This document shows, piece by piece, positions 5,447 through 9,943 of a DNA stretch of 9,943 nucleotides. The position numbers and the translations under genes were made by a program. The first letter of the stretch is position 1. Each line of letters starts with the position of its first letter. Origin of the DNA: Dokdonella_A sp039926425. GTDB lineage: Bacteria; Pseudomonadota; Gammaproteobacteria; Xanthomonadales; Rhodanobacteraceae. The notes below the pieces were generated by a model. That model saw only the letters and a program-made list of their open reading frames with translations, was not told the DNA's origin and made no database searches. The DNA lies in contig NZ_JBDSWZ010000154.1 of the NCBI RefSeq assembly GCF_039926425.1, positions 1-9,943 on the forward strand. Direction: 5' to 3'.

Positions 5447-5899
5447 GTGCTGATTCGGCCGATTCGCGAAATGGATCTTGAGTCCTGGCGGCCTCTATGG
5501 AATGGCTACAACGCGTTTTACGGGCGCCACGGCGACAAGGCGCTCTCACCGGACATCACGCAGAGCACGTGGCGTCGCTTTCTTGATCCGACAGAGCCGG
5601 TTTTCGCATTGGTGGCAGAGTGCGATGGGGGTCTGGTCGGGCTCACGCACTACCTGTTTCATCGCAGCACAACCAAGATCGAGTGTGTGTGCTATCTGCA
5701 GGACCTTTTCACTGATCCTGCGGTGAGGGGCCAAGGAATCGGCCGAAGACTCATTGAATCTGTTTACGAACAAGCGAAACTCGCTGGCGCAAAGCGGGTT
5801 TACTGGCAAACGCAGGTCACCAATGATGCGGGCCGCGCGCTTTACGACAAGGTTGCGACCCATTCGGGGTTCATTGTCTATTCGCATGAAGAACAGTGA
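5447..5899 (+). CDS. GNAT family N-acetyltransferase (cassette 11)
   Basis: This is a 150-residue GCN5-related acetyltransferase that would transfer acetyl from acetyl-CoA to an unknown amine substrate in the cytoplasm. VLIRPIREMDLESWRPLWNGYNAFY forms the N-terminal strand and helix. YLQDLFTDPAVRGQGIGRRLIE carries motif A, with the acetyl-CoA pyrophosphate loop R94-G-Q-G-I-G99. VYWQTQVTNDAGRALYDKVATHSGFIVY is the C-terminal motif B region. Length and order fit single-domain GNATs of the LIRPxxxxDxxxWxPLWxGYxxFY subfamily. I start at GTG 5447 because AGGGA at 5434-5438 is well spaced and the protein family begins here. The frame is open upstream to ATG-like codons at 5159, but those 96 residues have no GNAT character. 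A degenerate attC follows the stop. Confidence 0.9.
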   Translation: MLIRPIREMDLESWRPLWNGYNAFYGRHGDKALSPDITQSTWRRFLDPTEPVFALVAECDGGLVGLTHYLFHRSTTKIECVCYLQDLFTDPAVRGQGIGRRLIESVYEQAKLAGAKRVYWQTQVTNDAGRALYDKVATHSGFIVYSHEEQ

Positions 5900-5900
5900 T

Positions 5901-5957
5901 GCCTGCCCGTTCGTTCAAGGCGACCGACTTCGCCACCGTTGAGCTCAGGTTTCATGC
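5901..5957 (+). repeat. Degenerate attC relic (short class)
   Basis: It aligns with the site at 2111-2167: gttcgttcaaggcg, then a short centre, then ccgttgagctcagg. The cores have decayed to gcctgcc and gtttcatgc. The following gene starts inside its 3' end. Confidence 0.65.
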
Positions 5958-6286
5958 ATAAAGACCGGATCAATCGGCGCGGCCTGGCACTTCTCAGGTA
6001 CTGGTCCCGACTTCGCGGACGAGCGCCGACGATTGTCGAGGCGTTTGCGCGTCAACCAGCGTGGTATTGGGCTGCGAATCTCACCGTAGCAGCGTTCGTG
6101 GTACTCGACGCATATTTCAACGGCGACCTCGTTTCCCATCTTCTGCTTGGCTTCGTAGGCGGCGCGTGGGCAAGAGATCTCGGCCGCGTTTTCCAGTTTA
6201 CCCGTGAATGGCCGCACATCGATCGAGCCCTTGATTGGCACGCTGTCGAACGTGAGCTCGCGCGCGCACCTCAAGGCGATGCATAA
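5954..6286 (+). CDS. Small hydrophobic protein (cassette 12)
   Basis: The protein has 110 residues from ATG 5954, which sits in the 3' end of the attC relic. An in-frame TTG at 5939 would be longer but lies deeper in the relic and is less likely. A basic N-terminus (RINRRGLALLRYWSRLRGR) precedes a moderately hydrophobic region at residues about 37-72 (WYWAANLTVAAFVVLDAYF, then LVSHLLLGFVGG), which could form one or two membrane helices. The tail is soluble (HIDRALDWHAVERELAR). The family is not recognised. The TAA at 6284-6286 is part of a perfect gcataac core, so the stop is again supplied by an attC-type sequence. Confidence 0.65.
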   Translation: MHKDRINRRGLALLRYWSRLRGRAPTIVEAFARQPAWYWAANLTVAAFVVLDAYFNGDLVSHLLLGFVGGAWARDLGRVFQFTREWPHIDRALDWHAVERELARAPQGDA

Positions 6287-6347
6287 CGATCACCTCAAGC
6301 GAGCCCGCGAAGCGCGCGGCGAGCAACGTTGCCCGACTGCATTGGGC
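6281..6347 (+). repeat. Partial attC (5' core good, 3' side decayed)
   Basis: The core gcataac (6281-6287) and acctcaagcgagcccgcg resemble a short-class 5' arm. The 3' side is poor; candidate ends are gttgccc (6328-6334) or attgggc (6341-6347). The 3' limit is a guess. Confidence 0.42.
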
Positions 6348-6432
6348 CGCACAGCCTCGTGGCAGCGACATGGTCACGCATGCGGACGAGGCATCGTCAC
6401 GCGTTACAACGAGAACGCGTCGAGGGCCGTCA

Positions 6433-6858
6433 ATGAATAGCTCCGTCAGTCTCGCCGAATTGCTGTTGGCGTATGAATGGGTCAGCGCGGGCGACGCCGG
6501 TGCGGGTGAGTGCGAGGTCTATATCAGCAGGGAGATGGGGACGCACCACTGGTGCGGCGATGGAGCCGACGAGGACACGCCGGATGATGTCGGCGACGAG
6601 AGTCTGTATGTCGCGGTTCCGCGCAGGAGCGAACTCGATCTCGGTCGATCTCTTGCCCTGCGCTTCGTCGCAGAGCGCCTTCCCGGCGAACACGACGCCA
6701 CGTTGGATTATTTTCGCAAACGTGGTGCGTACGCGCGATTCAAGTCAATGCTTGCGCGAAACGGCGAACTCGCCGCATGGCATGATTACGAGCAGCAAGC
6801 CACGGAAGCGGCGCTGCGTTCCTGGTGTTCTGAACATGGGTTCACTCTTGTGGCATAG
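6433..6858 (+). CDS. UPF0158 family protein
   Basis: The protein has 141 residues from ATG 6433. It belongs to the UPF0158 family of small soluble proteins of unknown function. LAELLLAYEWVSAG at the N-terminus, an acidic middle, and then YVAVPRRSELDLGRSLALRFVAERLP, DYFRKRGAYARFKSMLARNGEL and W-x-DYEQQATEAALRSWCSEHGF follow the family pattern closely. An in-frame ATG at 6370 adds 21 residues without family character, so I reject it. The family also occurs in cassettes, and the gene is co-oriented with the array, but no attC follows; it is either the oldest cassette or the first chromosomal gene past the array. Third-position G/C is high, similar to the backbone genes. Confidence 0.85.
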   Translation: MNSSVSLAELLLAYEWVSAGDAGAGECEVYISREMGTHHWCGDGADEDTPDDVGDESLYVAVPRRSELDLGRSLALRFVAERLPGEHDATLDYFRKRGAYARFKSMLARNGELAAWHDYEQQATEAALRSWCSEHGFTLVA

Positions 6859-6869
6859 CCACACGTTTT
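6849..6869 (+). terminator. Possible intrinsic terminator
   Basis: The stem tgtggc (6849-6854) pairs with gccaca (6858-6863) around a three-base loop ata and is followed by cgtttt. It overlaps the UPF0158 stop codon at 6856-6858. The stem is short (6 bp), so termination may be weak. Confidence 0.35.
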
Positions 6870-7027
6870 GACGCTGTATCACGAACCAGCGTTTCAAGTG
6901 ACCTGGCTCATCGGCGTCGAGCGCGGTACTGGGGCGCAAACCGGCGGACAATCCGACCGTGAAATCCCTACGCTGCGAACCGTCGGACAGCGGGTCGACC
7001 TATCGCGCGTGCCAAGCGGCAAACCCC

Positions 7028-8668
7028 TCAACGCAACTTCGTCGCCCGGCGCGCGATGAGTTCCGCCGGTGCAGCAAACGTGTCGGCGCGTGACGCTGCC
7101 CAGAAACGCTGGAACACGATGTGTTCCGGGATGCCGGCAAGCAGCTCACCCGGTTCGAGGAACCGATAGAGCGTCGCGAGCGAACGCACGTCGTGCGACG
7201 ACACGCGGCGGATCACGTGTTCGGGGCCGAATTCGCTCGGATGATCGAGACCCGCGGCCTGGATCAGCTCCTTCAACGCGCGCAGCGTGTTGGCGTGGAA
7301 GTTTGCGACACGGGTCGCCTTATCCGGCACATCGAGACGGGTCCAGCGGCGCGCGTCCTGCGTCGCGATGCCGGTGGGGCAGCGATCGGTGTGGCAGCTC
7401 TGTGACTGGATGCAGCCGAGTGCGAACATGAAACCGCGCGCGGCGTTGCACCAGTCCGCGCCGATCGCCAGCGTGCGCGCAATGTCGACCGCGGTGATCA
7501 CCTTGCCGCTGGCGCCAATGCGGATGCGATCGCGCAGATTCAGCCCGACCAGCGTGTTGTGCACCAGCATCAGGGCTTCGCGCAGTGGCGTGCCCACATG
7601 GTCGGTGAATTCCAGCGGTGCCGCGCCGGTGCCGCCTTCGCCACCGTCGACGACGATGAAATCGGGCAGGATTCCAGTGGTCGTCATTGCCTTCGCGATG
7701 CCGAACCACTCCCACGGATGGCCAATTGCGAGCTTGAATCCGGTCGGCTTGCCGCCGGAGAGTTCACGCATGCGCGCGATGAATCGCAGTAATTCTTCCG
7801 GCGTGTCGAACGCGGAATGGCGCGATGGCGACACGCAGTCTTCACCCATCGGCACGCCGCGCGTCGCCGCGATCTCGGCGCTGACTTTCGGTGCCGGCAG
7901 CACGCCGCCGTGGCCGGGCTTCGCGCCCTGAGACAGTTTCACTTCGATCATCTTGACCTGTGCGAGGCGTGCTTTTTCAACGAAGCGCGGTTCGCTGAAC
8001 ACGCCGGCGCGCTCGCATGCACCGAAGTAGCCGGAGCCCAACTCCCACACGATGTCGCCGCCATTTTCGCGGTGGTAGTCCGACAGCGATCCCTCACCGG
8101 TGTCGTGATAAAAGCCGCCGCGACGCGCGCCTTCGTTGAGTGCACGGATCGCGTTTGGCGAAATCGAGCCGAAGCTCATCGCTGAAATGTTGAACACGCT
8201 CGCCGAATACGGCTGCGTGCACTCCACGCCGCCGACGTCGATGCGGAAATCGTGACTGTCGACGAGGCTGGGCCGCATCGAATGATTGAGCCATTCGTAG
8301 CGCTCCTCATACACGTTGATCTCGGTGCCGAACGGTCGCAGGTCGAGTACGTCCTTCGACCGTTGTTTCACGACGGCGCGTTGCAGATGCGAGAACGGCG
8401 CTTCCTCGTTGTCCGATTCCACCACGTACTGGCGCAGCATCGGCCGCACCATCTCGAAAAAGAAGCGCACGTGGCACAACAGCGGATAGTTCCTGCGCAA
8501 GGTCGAACGCGACTGCGCCAGGTCGGCGATGCCGATCACGACGAGCACCGCGCTCACGATCGCAACAGCCTTGGCCGTCCGACCGTCCTGCCACGCGAGC
8601 ACCGCAAGAATCAGAACCACCACGCTCGCGACGAATGCGAGATAGCGTGAAGGCAGCCACTTTTCCAT
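7028..8668 (-). CDS. FMN-binding glutamate synthase-like protein, membrane-anchored
   Basis: The protein has 546 residues. Two N-terminal hydrophobic helices (about 8-26 and 33-49) are followed by a glutamate-synthase-type FMN/Fe-S barrel. Visible are the SAMSFGSIS substrate-binding segment, the VVDGGEGGTGAAP FMN-phosphate loop, and the cysteine cluster C419-x5-C425-x4-C430, equivalent to the [3Fe-4S] ligands of GltB. It lacks the N-terminal glutaminase and the C-terminal GXGXG domain of full GltB and has no GltD partner nearby. It is therefore the standalone 'FMN-binding glutamate synthase family' type, whose electron donor and reaction are not established. I start at ATG 8668 (MEKWLPSRYLAF) with CGGAG upstream in the antisense leader; an in-frame start at 8746 adds 26 residues not typical of the family. 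The gene is convergent with the cassette array. Confidence 0.93.
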   Translation of the reverse strand: MEKWLPSRYLAFVASVVVLILAVLAWQDGRTAKAVAIVSAVLVVIGIADLAQSRSTLRRNYPLLCHVRFFFEMVRPMLRQYVVESDNEEAPFSHLQRAVVKQRSKDVLDLRPFGTEINVYEERYEWLNHSMRPSLVDSHDFRIDVGGVECTQPYSASVFNISAMSFGSISPNAIRALNEGARRGGFYHDTGEGSLSDYHRENGGDIVWELGSGYFGACERAGVFSEPRFVEKARLAQVKMIEVKLSQGAKPGHGGVLPAPKVSAEIAATRGVPMGEDCVSPSRHSAFDTPEELLRFIARMRELSGGKPTGFKLAIGHPWEWFGIAKAMTTTGILPDFIVVDGGEGGTGAAPLEFTDHVGTPLREALMLVHNTLVGLNLRDRIRIGASGKVITAVDIARTLAIGADWCNAARGFMFALGCIQSQSCHTDRCPTGIATQDARRWTRLDVPDKATRVANFHANTLRALKELIQAAGLDHPSEFGPEHVIRRVSSHDVRSLATLYRFLEPGELLAGIPEHIVFQRFWAASRADTFAAPAELIARRATKLR

Positions 8669-8687
8669 TGGAACTCCGGTTTGGGTC

Positions 8688-8703
8688 GTGCGCCGGAGCG
8701 CAC
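8688..8703. promoter_or_regulatory. Inverted repeat in the divergent intergenic region
   Basis: gtgcgc (8688-8693) and gcgcac (8698-8703) are perfect 6-bp arms around cgga. It lies 19 bp upstream of the minus-strand start at 8668, so it could be an operator or a leader hairpin for that gene. Confidence 0.35.
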
Positions 8704-8731
8704 ATTGCGATGATGCGAGGATAGACCGTGG

Positions 8732-8759
8732 TTTCGAGCTGCGCATTGCGGGCTAAACT
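8732..8759 (+). promoter_or_regulatory. Tentative promoter for the gene at 8766
   Basis: tttcga (8732-8737) and taaact (8754-8759) are separated by 16 bp and resemble -35 and -10 boxes. If real, transcription would start at or next to the ATG at 8766, and there is no Shine-Dalgarno, so the mRNA could be leaderless. Confidence 0.25.
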
Positions 8760-8765
8760 TGCGCC

Positions 8766-9943
8766 ATGGAAGACAGCGAACCACCGAAGACGCCACGCAA
8801 GCGCAAGCCACGGGTGACGACCGGCGATGCGGCGCCTCCCGACGATGCAGCTTTGCCGGTGAAACCGACGAGACGTCGCACCGCGGTCGCACGTCCGTCG
8901 GCAGACGACGCTCCGTCCATCGCCACCGATGGCGCGATGCCCGCGCCGAAGCCGCGCGCGCCCCGTGCGCGAAAGCCTGCGCCACCGAAATCGTCCGACG
9001 TTGCTGATCTGGGCGGTGATGCCGAAAGCGTCGCGCCGTCTCAAGGCACGCTGCTCTCGCCTTCCCGGCCAGATGCCGCCAAGGCTCAGATGCAGCCGGT
9101 GCGAACTGACGTCGACGCGGAGCGGCAGACTTCCACGCCGACGCCGACGCCGGCTCAGCCTCCGACTCAGCCTCCAGCTCAGGCGTCGAACGCGCGTCCC
9201 GACGCCGCGCAATCCGCGGTCACTCCTCGACGTGTCGATGTGATCGTCGCGGAAGCGTCCGTCGTCGCGCCGCCGTCGACCCCGGACTCCAGCGTGCCTC
9301 GTGCGCCGGACTCCGGTTCGACCAAAAGCGCCCCCTTCCGCCCTGCGGGCACCTTCCCCCGCTACGCAGGGGAAGGAATGAATTCGGTGTCTACTCCGGC
9401 ACCTTCACCGTCACCTGCACCGTCACCGTCACCGTCACCTTCACCTTCACCTTCATCTTCATCTTCATCTTCATCTGCACCTTCACCTGCACCGGCGCCG
9501 GCGCCAGTACCGACCCAATCGCCCACCGACGCGCCGACGACCGTTTCGCGTCGCGTGGTACCGGTCGTCGTCACGCCCGCGACCGCACCACAGCCCGTCA
9601 CTCCGCGGGCGATGAACCCTGCTCCGCCTCCTGCGGTCGCTACTCCGACTCCGACTCCGACTCCGACTCCGACTCCGACTCCGACTCCGACTCCGACTCC
9701 AACTCCGACTGGCGCGCCGCCAGCGCCGCCGCGGTTTGAACAGCCGATTCCTGCGAAGCCTCCGGTTGAGTCGTTGCCCGCTCGTGTCGTGCTGCCGCCT
9801 GCGGAGCCGGCTCCGGCTACGCCCGCGCGTCCGACCGTCTCTCCAATTCCCGTGGCTGCGCCGCCGAGCGCACGCGCCACGGAGACGCCCGAACGGCCGC
9901 CTGCGCTGCAAAAGAATGCACCGGTCGCGACGACGCGCGTGGA
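8766..9943 (+). CDS. Proline/alanine/serine-rich low-complexity protein, 3' end outside window
   Basis: An uninterrupted frame of 392 codons runs from ATG 8766 to the right edge, so the protein is partial. The N-terminus is basic (MEDSEPPKTPRKRKPRVTT) with several K/R-P clusters up to residue 85 (PKPRAPRARKPAPPK). There is no signal peptide or membrane helix in the visible part. Residues 189-204 come from a REP-like hairpin element (9330-9377), 211-247 form a P/S/A tract with eight serines in a row, and 293-315 are Thr-Pro repeats. Such disordered linkers occur in TonB-like, SPOR-domain, phasin-like and DNA-binding tail proteins, but nothing here decides between them. Third-position G/C is high, and no stop interrupts the repeats, which supports a real gene. 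Long minus-strand frames over the same bases are shadows. Confidence 0.8.
   Translation, partial: MEDSEPPKTPRKRKPRVTTGDAAPPDDAALPVKPTRRRTAVARPSADDAPSIATDGAMPAPKPRAPRARKPAPPKSSDVADLGGDAESVAPSQGTLLSPSRPDAAKAQMQPVRTDVDAERQTSTPTPTPAQPPTQPPAQASNARPDAAQSAVTPRRVDVIVAEASVVAPPSTPDSSVPRAPDSGSTKSAPFRPAGTFPRYAGEGMNSVSTPAPSPSPAPSPSPSPSPSPSSSSSSSSAPSPAPAPAPVPTQSPTDAPTTVSRRVVPVVVTPATAPQPVTPRAMNPAPPPAVATPTPTPTPTPTPTPTPTPTPTPTGAPPAPPRFEQPIPAKPPVESLPARVVLPPAEPAPATPARPTVSPIPVAAPPSARATETPERPPALQKNAPVATTRV
9330..9377 (+). repeat. REP-like two-hairpin element inside a coding sequence
   Basis: The 48-bp element has two hairpins: gccc (9340-9343) with gggc (9347-9350), and ccttcccc (9352-9359) with ggggaagg (9369-9376). 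The layout, cgccct-gcgggc-accttccccc followed by a complementary aggggaagga, matches a repeat I know from intergenic regions of Xanthomonadales and other proteobacteria. It is exactly 16 codons and keeps the frame. Only one copy occurs in this window. Confidence 0.7.
9396..9506 (+). repeat. Pro/Ser/Ala low-complexity tract
   Basis: Codons alternate cct/ccg with tca/gca, then tca-tct four times (eight serines), then cct/gca again. Trinucleotide and hexanucleotide periodicity is obvious. It encodes residues 211-247 of the gene starting at 8766. Confidence 0.85.
9642..9710 (+). repeat. ACTCCG hexanucleotide tandem repeat
   Basis: There are 11.5 copies of actccg with a single change (cca for ccg near the right end), encoding Thr-Pro repeats at residues 293-315. 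The six-base unit preserves the reading frame whatever its copy number. Confidence 0.95.

Larger units (their letters stand above)
455..6347 (+). mobile_element. Integron gene-cassette array without integrase
   Basis: The array is a series of short, unrelated, co-oriented ORFs. Each is followed by an imperfect inverted-repeat site running from an RYYYAAC-like to a GTTRRRY-like core, which is the attC (59-base element) architecture. Intact sites end at 807, 1175, 1437, 2167, 2610, 3026, 3452 and, with an altered core, 3877. Degraded sites occur at 4556-4611, 5022-5044, 5901-5957 and 6281-6347. No tyrosine recombinase gene or attI is visible. The left limit is the core site GTTAGGT at 454-460. 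The right limit is uncertain because the last cassette-like gene (UPF0158, ending 6858) has no attC after it. Confidence 0.9.

Noticed and set aside
4896..5549. 217-residue minus-strand frame
   Set aside because: It overlaps the DUF1801 and GNAT genes, both recognisable on the + strand, and has shadow-like composition.
8307..9212. 301-residue minus-strand frame
   Set aside because: It covers parts of both the glutamate-synthase-like gene and the divergent gene and their promoter region. It is arginine-rich with no family match.
9362..9880. Minus-strand Gly-Val/Asp-Glu repeat protein
   Set aside because: It is the antisense of the repeat tracts in the + strand gene. The + frame is open for all 392 codons from a reasonable ATG.

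Overview
The window is the distal part of an integron gene-cassette array joined to ordinary chromosome. GC-rich coding style, the environmental-type attC sites and a short two-hairpin repeat at 9330-9377 suggest a proteobacterium, possibly a gammaproteobacterium of the Xanthomonadales group. That placement is inference only; no rRNA or marker gene is present.

Layout. Positions 1-453 hold no gene I can support. From about 455 to 3871 there are eight consecutive cassettes. All read on the + strand, all are 260-730 bp, and each ends in a recognisable attC site. They carry a two-helix membrane protein (478-729), a small ORF broken by an in-frame TGA (812-1114), a cassette with no convincing gene (1170-1431), an HNH-like zinc protein (1451-2116), an N-anchored small protein (2182-2514), two unknown soluble proteins (2619-2978, 3458-3799), and a membrane protein with a zinc ribbon (3031-3399). 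From 3872 to about 6858 the genes are still small, unrelated and co-oriented: group II truncated haemoglobin, DUF1801 protein, GNAT acetyltransferase, small hydrophobic protein, UPF0158 protein. Between them only degraded or half attC sites remain. This fits the known polarity of integrons, where new cassettes enter at attI and old ones drift away from it. No integrase gene or attI is in the window, so the cluster is either the far end of a longer array or a cluster of attC sites lacking an integrase.

Two attC families alternate in the array: a short one of 57-60 bp and a long one of 83-84 bp with its own conserved interior. This suggests cassettes drawn from at least two sources.

From 7028 the window is chromosomal backbone. 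A membrane-anchored FMN/Fe-S glutamate-synthase-like protein is on the minus strand (7028-8668). A divergent, proline/alanine/serine-rich protein starts at 8766 and runs off the right edge. That second gene holds an in-frame 48-bp REP-like hairpin element and an ACTCCG hexanucleotide tandem repeat.

The cassette genes do not form a pathway. They are independent modules collected by recombination, probably expressed by read-through from upstream or from weak local signals. The recognisable ones (globin, acetyltransferase, HNH-like protein, small membrane proteins) are typical adaptive or unknown cassette cargo.
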